Of a DNA stretch of 64,000 nucleotides, positions 38,965 through 50,819 are shown in pieces. The notes under the pieces were generated by a model. It ran no database searches and was not told the DNA's origin. It worked only from the letters and a program-made list of their open reading frames with translations. The DNA is from Polydactylus sextarius. Taxonomy: Eukaryota > Chordata > Actinopteri > Polynemidae. Position numbers and translations under genes: made by a program. Each line of letters starts with the position of its first letter. Within the stretch, counting starts at the first letter, position 1. The stretch covers positions 19,800,598-19,864,597 of the forward strand of contig CM028907.1 of assembly GCA_016801845.1 (NCBI GenBank), written 5' to 3'.

Positions 38965-41724
38965 TACATAGTAATTAGTAATTATATTAGATCAGTTTAG
39001 CTTAATGTGCGACCTCTTTATTATATTTTGAACTAAGTCTGTTACTGGTCTACTTAGTGTTGCACAAGAGTTAAAGTTTCCAACCTCCACACTGCAGAAC
39101 TCTAAATCCTTCAATCCTCATTAACTATTGATAAGGTCATTTTAGTTGTAATTATTCAATTAATTACCAATCAAAGTTCCAAATGAATTGTTTACTTATC
39201 TCATAACCAGTTCTCCAACACACATTGTAATCGCTGGGCCAAAACCAACCAGTACTCTTGAGCTGAAATGATTAGTTGAATAATCATATTAATCACATTA
39301 TTGGAACATTTGATAATTAATCTATTTTTTTTTTTCATTCACTGGCGCCAGCTTTTCAAATATGAGTAATGGCCAATTCATCCTGTAATCTCAAAGATTG
39401 TTTACTTAATTTTAAATGTTGGTCAGAAATATATCGCGGTCTGAATAAAAAATAACATTGTGAAATTTCAAAGAAAATATTATTCTGAAAATAAAAAAGC
39501 GTTAGAATTTTTCATTTGTTTAAAAAAAACTGGGATGAAAATGCAAAAATCTAAATTTTTCGGTTTCAGTTTAACACATGGGCATTCTATGAAAAAATGC
39601 AATGCAATGACCTAAGTCTACTTTATGATGCTTGTTCTCTTGTCCTTGTCGTTTATGTATTTGCATGTGTTTATATGTGACTGAGGAGCATCTGAACCAT
39701 TGATGAGTTTATGTCCACATTGTCCTCTTCAACTATTTACAGCGGACAAGGCCTCAAACTCCACTTCACTGAGGGTAAAGTCACAGAACTCCAGAATCAG
39801 GTTTGTGTTCTTTCATGTGGCTCCACGCCGCTATCTTATGCAACCTCACTACTGGATGTAGTGCCATCAAGATTTTTTTTTTTTTTTTGTTTCATTCTGT
39901 TGTTGTCTTTTATGAGCAGCTGTCATTATTTAGTTCTATTTCTTTTTTCTGTTTTATTTTTAGTTATCTATTTCTCCTACATTGACTCTTTTATCTTTTC
40001 TTGTGTAACATTAAAGTCCACAAAGACAACAGGATATGATTCTGGTGAGCAGTCTATAAGAAATTCTTGAGTGTGTGGGACAATATTTATCAAAGAGAAG
40101 CTTCTTTAATGAAATTCTTGACTGAAAGTATTAGTGTCAATCACTAGATAACAGATAACATGAGCTAATATTGCCGGGGTTCTGAATAATAGGGCCATGT
40201 ATACTAGACAGGTTTTCCATTTACAAACAAATGAGGATAAATGCGCAGGTGTGGGATGAAAAAAAAACAAAAAAACATTTCCATTATGTCATAATGTCAT
40301 AACAGTTTGTAAAATGGATATTTTCACTGTTTTCAAACAAAGTAACTTCTTAACGTTATTGTTTAGAGGTGACTTTGTATGTGACACACGTCCTCGCGCT
40401 GCTTAATTTTAACGAAGCATTTGTCAGTTCTGGTAGCTAAACATGACACATGACCAATGAGAAACGATTATTGGTATAGTGCTGTTAGTATATGAACTGA
40501 CGCACTCTACAGCTTTTTAATGTTTTTCCTCTGATTCACAGACCAATCTTCACATCGTACTCATTTGCCTGTTGTAGGATTATCTCATCACAGCATGTGC
40601 CTACTAACATGGCATGTTCTGCATGAACAGACTACACAGTAATGCAATGTTACAGTTATTTGAATAGAGATGATTAAGCCTTCGACGCAGCATCCACTTG
40701 ACATTCTGGTAGTCGTCACACTCCTCACTACTTTAACTTTCTTTTTCTTTTGTCTTTGATTTTTATAATGGATACAGGGAGGTGCCACAAATGACTGGTA
40801 AAGGTTGGTGACACACAATCGTCTGATTAATAGATTGCACATTCTACCTCCTGAGCTACATTCAGTTGCCCCACAGCTAGAGCTGTCTGACCTTAAAACT
40901 GGAGGTTATTTTTTTGCGGTTTTAGCATCAACAATTTCATAAAGTCCCAGCTCTGACCAGGTCACTAAATCAGACAGATAATTATCCACTCAGATCCAAC
41001 TGGGAGGTTTTCCCTCTTGAGATAATGAACGTTTTCTGCTCATTATTTTTGTGATTTGTGCAGCTTTCCTTACAAAAACAACTTTTTCATGTTGATTTTT
41101 TCATGAGTTCTCAGTCATTTTGGGTTATTTTCTGCCCCCTGCCTGTGCCCGCAACCTGTCTAGTCACTCATTTCATTCTATTATGCACTCATCTCTCTGG
41201 TATTTCTCAAATTATTTGTCTGGTGCCAAAATGTCAAAATGATAAAAGGCAGTGTTTTTCTATTGTTGTTTTTCAAAAAGTCCTTGGAGTCCATAAAGAA
41301 CCGAGTGAAACCTTTTTATGCTGGATACAAGTGAGAGCAGGTGATGTTGTTTTTTCCAGTTTGATCTGGTGGAGACGCTGTTTTCTGCTCACACAAAGAC
41401 AAGGATGACTTAGCACTCCTTTATTTTAGAAGCTTTTACTGAGCAGCACAACTCAAATATTTGGTTAAATATGGATACACAATGGGTGCACATAGAACAC
41501 GGTCTATACCAAATATATCAGTTTCTTTTCTCCTCTTTCTACAGCAAAGCCAAGATAGCTCACACAGTCTGGGATGGAGTAAGAAATCAGTTTAATCTAC
41601 CGATGTCATTGTCAAGGGCAAGAAAAATAACTTCGATTGGCAACTTCTTATCAACTAAGCTGGGCAGTGATGTTACTAAGTCCTAACCCTAGGGCCCCAT
41701 AACACTGAATCAGTTGTATTGTGG

Positions 41725-41730
<6 letters not shown>

Positions 41731-41799
<69 letters not shown>
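41731..41799. repeat. (AT)n microsatellite, about 34 units
   Basis: Uninterrupted AT array of about 69 bp, able to form a cruciform. Confidence 0.95.
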
Positions 41800-41802
<3 letters not shown>

Positions 41803-43429
41803 CATATGAAATTGCATCTAATGTCTTCCTCAGGTTTTTTTTTTTTTCAGATTAGACATTGTGTGGTGACACACAGAGTTGTCTAAAATTAAAGAAATGC
41901 CAGTGAGGCTGTGCAGAGAAAACTCAAAGCTCAAATTGCTGCCAAAGGGGGTTTCTACAGAGAAGGATAAAGTCACAGAGTACTTTGGTAAATTATAGAT
42001 TTAAAGATTTAATCCTTATTTTCACTTTGCTGTTGTGAGTTATTTAGTATAGATTGATGGTCAAAAATGGTCTAGAATCTAGAGAATGAAGAAGTATGTA
42101 TAAAGCACAAATAAAGAATGTGAATACTTACTGAAGTAACTGTAATTGTGTGTACCCACCTCTCAGCAGATTTACTGTACAGCGACATAGATGCTGCTAT
42201 TAGTGCACATCTTGGCTATCTTGGCTTGACTATTGGCAATTATTTTAGTCTGTGACAAACAGAAATCTGCTACGAGTGCTGAGTGTAGGAGGCTTTTTTT
42301 TTGGTGCTAAATTTAGTCTTAGAGCAGAGTTCAAGCACTCTGTAACATCTTCATTAAACCTGCTGAAAAGTATATACCACATCGCATGCAACCACAAACA
42401 TGAAGCAAAGTAAAAACCATCTGAACCAGTGATAAGAGTTAGAAACTGGGAAAGGAAACAAATTTATAGCAAAACAAAACACAAATGAAATTTAACATCA
42501 CAGCATTCTTCTGTGACACCACAGGACATTTTAACATGGAAGTATACAAGGTACTGTCTCAGAATAACAATGCCAACTTGAAAACAAAAAAAGTAACAGT
42601 GTTATAATTTTTCACAAATAAAATAATAAAATCACAAATGAAACTGTAATTGCATTTTCATTTTCACACACTTACATGGCCCTTGTTTTACCATATTAAA
42701 ATGAAAATGGAAAAGTAGTTTGAAATTTAATTTCCCGTTATTCCCTGCTGCACGATGGACAATGTTCAAATGTTGATTTTAATTTTGAAAATTAAAATGC
42801 AGTTTAAACAATGTAACCTGATCCTCCATTTGTGCAAGCAGCATTCAAGTCACAAATGAAATTACAATCTAATATTCTTGCAACTTCCTGATGAAAACAT
42901 TCATCTGTATAAATTACCTCCAGAAACTGAGCATGTGAGCAGTGTTGTAAGAATCCTGTGGTGGTGGTGACATGCTCTAACTCTGCTCTGATCTCATTGG
43001 AGGTTGCTCTGTTCTGGTCTGTTGATAGACTCATTTTAAAGCAGAGATTGGTCAGTGATCAGGTATTCAATTTGTCATCTGCACCTTCTTTTACCGTATG
43101 AGTTATAACCAGTCTTTTATTTCAGTGGCATCATCTCCAAAAGGCATGAATTCAAATATGAAAAAATTTATTAAAGATTTTAAGCAAGATTGAGATTTTG
43201 ATCAAAGATTAACTATACAAGAGACACCATGGACATGTTTGGGCATCCTGAAAGATTTAACCTCTCAAATACAAATTAATAGATGAATAAATTAGCTTGT
43301 TAGCACTATGAGGCCATAATGCAAATGTCAATTCTTTATAAATACAGATTTCTTAAAATGTGTCTCAGAAATGAGCAAATTAGCAACACATTGATGTTGA
43401 TTATCTTCAGGTACATCTGGACATCTACA

Positions 43430-43752
43430 TTTTCCACACTACAAAAATGATTCAGGGGGATTTGAGGACAACAACAAGTTCAAGGTGTTGATTTGGCTCC
43501 AAATTCTCTAGATCTAAATCCAATTTTGTGCATCTGCGGGATGTACTGGATAAACAAGTCTGATCCACAGAGACCCAACCCCACAACTCACAAGACTTAA
43601 AGGATCTGCAGCTGATGTCTTGATGCCAGATACCACAACACCTTCAGTGGTCTATTGGAGTCTAAGCCTCAATGGCTCATGGCTATTTTGGAAAAAAACA
43701 TTGGACCCATATTATATTAGATAGCTCATAATATTATGGCTAACTAGTGTAG
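43430..43752 (+). mobile_element. Tc1-like transposase relic (3' part)
   Basis: CCAAATTCTCTAGATCTAAA corresponds to the PNSPDLNPIE block of Tc1-type transposases. It is followed by text matching the GMYWINKSD/LKDLQLMS-like C-terminal region, with frameshifts and stops. The end CATAATATTATGGCTAAC resembles the terminal inverted repeat of this fish Tc1 family. The 5' half and left end are not recognised. Inactive. Confidence 0.7.
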
Positions 43753-46700
43753 AACCTAGATACATTCCCACAATCCCCACATTTTTCTCAATCCGTTTAA
43801 CCTGAGCATTCTTTAACGTGGACAAAAGCCCACTGCTGTTCTCTGAAACTATTGAAGTGTGAATGTTAAGAGTGAAACAGTAAAGAGTTAAACTCTAGAT
43901 CTTGATATTTGCTGTAGGTTGCTCCCATGCTCTCCTCTTATTATCCATGTTGTTCTTTCCTCAAACTACAAATGCCAAGTTTGCCTTGTTTCAGTTTCAC
44001 TTATGCAGACATTGTGTCTGCAAGCGAGATATTCATGAGGACATTATGGGCATATGGACAGACATATTTCATGTTTTTTTCCTATTGACTACCAAGGCAT
44101 AGAGCGAGGACACACGCACACAGAATTCAATCCAACTGGTGAGCAAAAACACAAAATGTCACACACGTTCCTTTCCATTTGCTGTTTGACATTTTTTCCA
44201 ACATGCGTATACACAGAAGAAGTAAATTCATGTAACAGCCCATTTCACTGTCAGATTGATTTGCTGCTCATGTCCATATCTAGTTTGCGGCAGAATATTA
44301 GAATTGCTCTGTGCCTCAGAACACAGACTCTAACATAACCTCTTATGGGGCATGTGATCAGAGGTTGTATTTACATGAAGCTGATCTTAAAAAGTCGATT
44401 TACTTGTGTTTATAACAAATATGCTAACTTTGCTGCACTTAAGAAGTACATCAATACGAGCCTCAAGGAATGATGAGTGAACAGGAAATGTATATTCATA
44501 CGATCCTTGAGTGACTCCTCTCTCCTACACCTCAAAGTCATTCTCAGCTTCCAACACTAATTGGATAGCAGTTCTCAATATTTCTCGTAGGAGAGGAGTT
44601 ATCATCCAATGATTCTTAAAACAGCCCTGACAGCTGTAATCCCTCGACTTTCAGTGTGTGCTTGACTCCTTAGCCATATCCTGAGAGGCTCCTGTGGGAA
44701 ACCAAGCGACTCTTGTTTTATCCAACGTCAAACTGATGCTGTTCATTCTCTGTCCTAATACAAAAACAAGGCACTTCATTATTTTTATCTCTTGTAATGC
44801 TGACTATTGTAGACACAATTCGTCTACATGAGATAAAACAGTGCATTCATTAGATTATTATCCATACAAAACAAACATACATACTGCCGTTATATATGTA
44901 TCCTGATGTGATAGTTTGGCAATTTTGTTTATGCTGTGCACATATGAAGAAAGAACCTGTGTGATTGTTTCTTTGACTTTGCAGTCAGGAATTGTAGACT
45001 TGTCAGAAGATGTCAGAATAAACATATTTCTGTACTAATACTAATAACTGATAAGCTTGGTAGTTTATAACTTAGAATTTACTGTAAAATTAGTGGAGAC
45101 TGGTGGTTTGAGATAATAAAATTAGAACAATGATCAACAGCAGAAATATAAAAATGGTTATGTTTAATGTGAAGCAATAAACAACATGAAAAATTCTAAA
45201 TTATCTTTATATGAAATTGAGGCATAAACATTCTTGGGACTGATTTTGTCCAGGAGATAAACATTTTGGCAAAACACCTGCTTTGGTGCTTGTTTGTTCC
45301 CTCATGCATACACAGATCACTGAATAAAGGTTCACAGTGGGGTAGTTTGGAGGTGGCTGGGCATGTATTGAAACGCCCTGGGGTGTGGAGAGTTTGGAAA
45401 GCCTGAAATCTGGAATTGACACTTGCAAACCCCCGTTGACATAATATGTTGACTTTGTGCAATGAGGCAGTAAAATATTACTAATGAGCTAAAGCACCAC
45501 CAGATTGAGATTACAACCTCCCGTAGAAAGACACAGTCTGCTCAGACACATTAAGCACTTTCTGCATCACTGCATTAGACTGTACTTTGATTTTGGCCAC
45601 TAAACAAAGAGTGAGGGGCAAATGTGACACAAATGCACTGAACGGGTACAATTGAATCCCATGGTATATTAACGGAGGCACCACTGTGGGACGAATAGAA
45701 CAGGAGAGATAAAGCACTCTCAGCAGGGGCAGACTGAGGAGAAATTGGAGGAGGTTGAAGCTAGAGAGAGTGTGAGTGAATCTTCACAGATTCTTGCTCT
45801 CAGTGACATGGTGTACTCATCATGTAGACACCCACCCAGCAGACATGCTTGAAAAAGTACATAGAAAGGACATTTAGGCCTTTCTTAAGATCTTTCTCAA
45901 CAGTCCTGTGGGCAACATCGAGTCTGACAGTAGAATGTGACAGTATGAGTCAGGTAGTTGGGGAATTCAGTTTTCCTTATGGGGCACTAGGACTTCTGGC
46001 CTCCATCAATTACATTTGAAACCTGTTAGAGAATGTTTAACGTTTAAATTTAACATTTAATTGTCACTGTGAACAGGAACAGTAATTACAGTAAGAAAAA
46101 TGTTTTATGGGAGATTGGAAAGCTATAGTTAAATCATTATTTGGACTAATGAATGATATTATGCTGCCAGGCAGTAGGGCGGGTCGTACAATTTTGATTC
46201 AGGTGGTAGTGAAATCCCCCAGCTCCCTCTGACCACATGAAGTGTCCTGAAGCAGAACACTGAACCTGAAGCTAGCTGCTTGCAGCGGGCAGAGTTCTAG
46301 AGCTGGTCCAGGAAAGTGCCAGGACCTGAACCAGCTTCTGAAACTTCCTCTTCAGACAACTGCAAATGTCAGTTTTGGAAAGTAAAGTTTCTTGTTCTAA
46401 AGTTCTGTCAGACAGAAACATCAATAAACTTTCGCTGTTCCTGAGATGCACCTGAACTGGAGCATGCATATTTACATTATCTATATAAAAGCAAACTGCT
46501 GGAGTTGTCATATTTGTCCTGATCTGTCCTTTCAAATCTGTTTGTAATGAAGTCAGAGACATACTTTGTAGTGGCTGCGTAGGCAATATTTTTCACCACC
46601 ACTGATAAGCCCTCTACAATAAGCTGTATAGTAGCCTTATAATTTTGAATGGTTGTGACTGTATTTCTGTCTAAAGTCATGGTCTTCAGCAAAGAGTACA

Positions 46701-46799
46701 ATACAAACTAAATGAGATTATGCAGCTTTTGATTATGCCTGACGATTACATTTTACTACAGCCATTGTTAAGATTCTAACCATGCTCAAACATGATTTA

Positions 46800-46915
46800 C
46801 CGCGACACAAGCTGGAATTGAAGAAACCTTTCAGATGAGAAGTGAAAGGTCTTTAAGGATTTCAAACTTAGATTACCATGACCTGGATGACTGAGAACCT
46901 TAACAAATACCTATC
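46800..46915. repeat. Second copy of the interspersed repeat seen at 11.7 kb
   Basis: The reverse complement (TTCTCAGTCATCCAGGTCAT, then AAAGACCTTTCACTTCTCAT) aligns to 11670-11790. It is an old, diverged repeat copy in opposite orientation. Confidence 0.5.
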
Positions 46916-48179
46916 ATATAACAAAGTTTGAACCAGAACGAGAAGGGGATGCAGAGAAAAAGTAAAGAAAAAATAAGAGCAGAATTGAAACTTCCTCTCA
47001 ACATTTTGTGCTCCGGGAAACCTCGACTCACTTTCTTAAATTACTTCTGCCTCCACCAGATATTGTAAATGTTAAATCAGAAACATTCAAAATGCAAATG
47101 TAGGTGACTTGAGGATTTTGAGCATTTTTCCTGCGTGTCTGTTTTTTTCCTCCTCCAGAAATGTGTAAATGTCCAATTCATCATAGGCATACATTAATGG
47201 TTAAATGCTGCCTGCTGGCAAATGACTGGAGGAACTAGTTGATGATCTGTTGCTCTCAGTGACTTCACTTTCCTGCCTGGAACTCCACTGAACTTCATTA
47301 ATCAAGCCCAACCTAATCAAACCCCATCACTGATTGATGTGAGCTAAAATGCATCCTCACATCAGGAGCTGACTGGATCTTACGGCATCATCACAAATCA
47401 GTAACCAAATTTGATTTTGGAATTACATGTGATACATCACTCTGCTGAAGTGAAGTCTTGGGTATGTTAGTTAGAAGTGTAAAATCTATTTGTCTAATTA
47501 GAGTGGCAGAGGTGCTGAAAAATACTATTATTGATCCATACTTTGTTTTTAAGTCAACTGGGTTCTTCTCGTCTTCTTGTGACTGATGTCCCACGGTCAA
47601 CAGGTCAGGTGAAATGGTTGGGAAACTTCCTGTAGAAGAGAAAGTAACTGTGTTGATCTGTCAAATAAATGTGTCAGGTCCCAATCCTATGTGATCCTGA
47701 ACAGGAAACACTACATTTGAAACAGACTGATGAATGATGATAGAATGACTTCATTACCATGACTACCAACAATCAATGCAATCAATGAAGACAGAAATCT
47801 AGAGTCTGCATTTTGATGTTTTGTTTTTGTAATCAGACCTGGTAGCAGTGAAGAACAACAAAACATTCAGATGAAGATCTCAATGGATGTGATCTGGAGC
47901 AGGACTCTGGTTCCAAATTGAAATATGTGGTGGAAATGGATTCTATCACCAAACCAGGGAAGTCATCTATAGTGAATAGTGACAAATGAGCAATAAGTGA
48001 AAGACTCAAATAAACTGGCTGAACATGAATGAGATCTTCCTGAAAAAACTTAGACTTTGCTATAGTGGAATAAAAATTGTTTTTGACTTCAGGATTCAGG
48101 TAAAAAGAAAAGTTCTTCCTTTTGTAACCATCATCTTTGTGGAACCACCCTGTTCCACGTTGACATGACTGTGTCATCA

Positions 48180-48520
48180 TTCATGCTGCCAATCTCCTGT
48201 TCTAACACTTTCCAAAGACTACTGGATCCAGATGTGGAGACTAGGGAGGCCACAGAAGTTGAAATCACAGATTGTGATTTGAGACTTTAGCTTTGTGACA
48301 TATTGCATGATCTTGCATTATTGCATAATCATTAGAAGATGGTAACCTGTGGCCTTGGACACACTCAGCAACAATACTCAGATAGTCTGTGGCGTTCTTC
48401 AGTCCAGTGTTGGTGAGTCCGTGTCCCCTGCAGCCTCAGCTTTCTGTTCTTTGGTTGACAGGATCCTGACGTGGTCTCTGCTGTTGTAAACCATTTACTT
48501 CAGCTATATACATCTTCACC
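48180..48520. repeat. Probable degenerate teleost repeat
   Basis: Phrases such as TCATGCTGCCAATCTCCTG and CTGCTGTTGTAAACCATTTA resemble a repeat I recall as frequent in fish introns. No transposase was found. A repeat-library search would be decisive. Confidence 0.3.
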
Positions 48521-48999
48521 AAAGAGGTAAAGAGTGGTCAACTGAGTCCTGCAATTCACCTCACTGAATGAAACTAGAGACTGCTGGTTCAGGTTAAGAC
48601 ACACTCAAACAAACAATCACTGGGGATCACAGTCATCCTCATTGTCATGTTTGATATAAACATTAACAAGCTCCTCACCTGTATCTGCAGGATAATTGGA
48701 TAATTGCACAAATAAGCAGATATAATGTGTGTCGGTTTCACCCAAGAAAAACTAGCAGTAGTAAGATCACAAACTGTGATAGACTGCAGTGATCATGGAG
48801 GGTGTTTTATGAAAATAAAGCCATTTAAATTTAATTGTATTGTCATCAATGCACTGTTAAACATAAGTAATTATTACACAACACAAACTCTGTGGAACAG
48901 TCAGGCTGTTTTGGTTTATCGCATTCTGAAACTAGTGGAGAGAAAAGAAAACAGTAAAAAAAAAAAAGATAAAAAATTAAATATTACAACAATAGTTTC

Positions 49000-50819
49000 A
49001 AAGATTTTTATTCTTTACCGTAGAAACACTGTACATAAATTACTTTCTCTGAGACTAATATTGATGTACGGATAAGTGGAATTTCTCAACCTTCAAAATA
49101 ATAAAAAACAAAAGATAAACCCATAAAACATTGTTCACTTGTCTTAGTTCTCTCTGAAAAAGATTGGTAGCATAAGATGTTACTCTCTGTGTAAAGTTCC
49201 TGCTCTTTCTTTTAAAATGATTCAAGTTGCCTTCCCGCCTTTGTAAACACACACAGACACAAAGAAAACTCCTCTACAAGAGTACAGAGACCCACAATCA
49301 ATGAGAAAATATCCACTTCGATTTTTGATCTATTACTGTTACTCATTAATGTCACTGATGGCGATGTACTGTCCCTTTCAGGAGAAACAAGCAAAAACAA
49401 GGAGAGAAGCAACAATTAGTTACTACTCACAGTAACCCTGCCCCCCCCCAAAGCCATGACAACATGTTTCTATTGCAAGCAATACTACTATCTTTGACCG
49501 ATAAAAGCACAAGGTCTATGCATTATGAGTCTGAGTCACATTTTACAGAAGTGAGGGATTCCTGGTCTGACGGTGGAGCAGTGTTTTACAGGACCGGTGA
49601 GCCCACTCAGTCCACAAAGTACATCCACGTAGAATCAGAAACAGTTGTGGCACTGTTGTTGTCCTGCTTGTTCACACACCGCGCTTGGTTGTTGTCGGTA
49701 ACTGGATTCTAGAGTCCTCGTAAAAGCACAGAAAGGGAATGAGGGGGGAGTGGTCTTAGACCTGATTGAACAGGTCAGTAAGAAAGAAACAAAAGCAAAA
49801 CTCAAAGTTTCTGGTTTTGTTTAGTTCAGATCATAGTCCATTCCGATGGTGGTGGTGTAGTAATAGTAGTAATAGTGGTATATGTAATAGTATGTAAACA
49901 CTTTTTATTTATTTTTATATCCCCTTTTTGTCTGAAGCAAATGCAAGTTTGTATATAAAAAAAAAAACAAACAAAAACAAAAACAAAAAAATCCAAACAG
50001 AAAATCAGTCAATCATTTTTTTTTTCTTTTTACCTTCATACAAATCGTAGTCCTTTTTTGTGCCTGTCTCTTTTAGAGAAAGTCCACAACAGTTCTGCAA
50101 CAGTTCCATTCAATGGCTGCAGCCATATAAACAATAGATCCAACAGACATGGTTCACAGAGGTCTACAAGCCAGAGTGACACATCTGGACCCATCGAGAC
50201 GTAACATCTGTGAAGGATCCACAGATATTTGTTATGTCGACACCTCTGACAGTTTACAACTGTCTAAATGCTTGCGGGCTCATCTCGTCGTGATGGCTGC
50301 TAAAAATGCTCACTTGGCTGTTTCGTAAGAGTCTGAATCCCACTGTTTCACAGCTAGATAGCACATGATTACAGCACTCAGATTAGCCCTGCCTAACAGA
50401 GAGAGGGGGAGGGGCATGCGTGTCGGCTGTTTGAAGGCAGACGGCAGGGCCAAAGAAAGACGAGAAAAAGACAGAAAAAGAAAGAGAGAAAAGGCATTGG
50501 GCGAAAGAGCCTTTTATAGCCTCATGAAAGGTGAAAACCCTCACAATTGTAGTTTCATAATATTTCGTGTCAGTTGCATTGACGTGATTGTTACACATAC
50601 ATATATATACATACATATAAAGATATGTGTATATATGTGTATAAATCCTATTTAACCATACTCAGAATAAAACAAATTTGCAAATATGGGGTCTCTTCAG
50701 TGGCTAGTTTTGAGTCTCAAGGCAGTTCAGTCTGTGACATCCATTTTCTGTTAAAACTGATTTTTCGTTAGTCTTTGACAGTCACAGGGGGGAGTAATCT
50801 GACGTTTGTTCATGCTGTG
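49000..50819 (-). other. tenm3: tenm3 3' untranslated region (candidate extent)
   Basis: Beyond the stop at 50820-50822 the minus strand has AATAAA at about 49005-49010 (and another A/T-rich candidate near 49904). Long 3' UTRs are usual for teneurins. The end is inferred from the hexamer alone. Confidence 0.35.

Larger units (their letters stand above)
35870..48990. other. Large gene-free interval between convergent dctd and tenm3
   Basis: About 13 kb with no recognised gene. It contains the CA and AT microsatellites, a Tc1 relic and degenerate repeats listed separately. Reading frames of up to about 160 codons occur but look like chance frames through A/T-rich DNA. The interval lies between two transcription ends. 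Confidence 0.55.

Noticed and set aside
46272..46701. Overlapping minus-strand frames of 104 and 74 codons
   Set aside because: No recognised domain, they lie in different frames, and there is no exon context. They could be an old repeat or chance.
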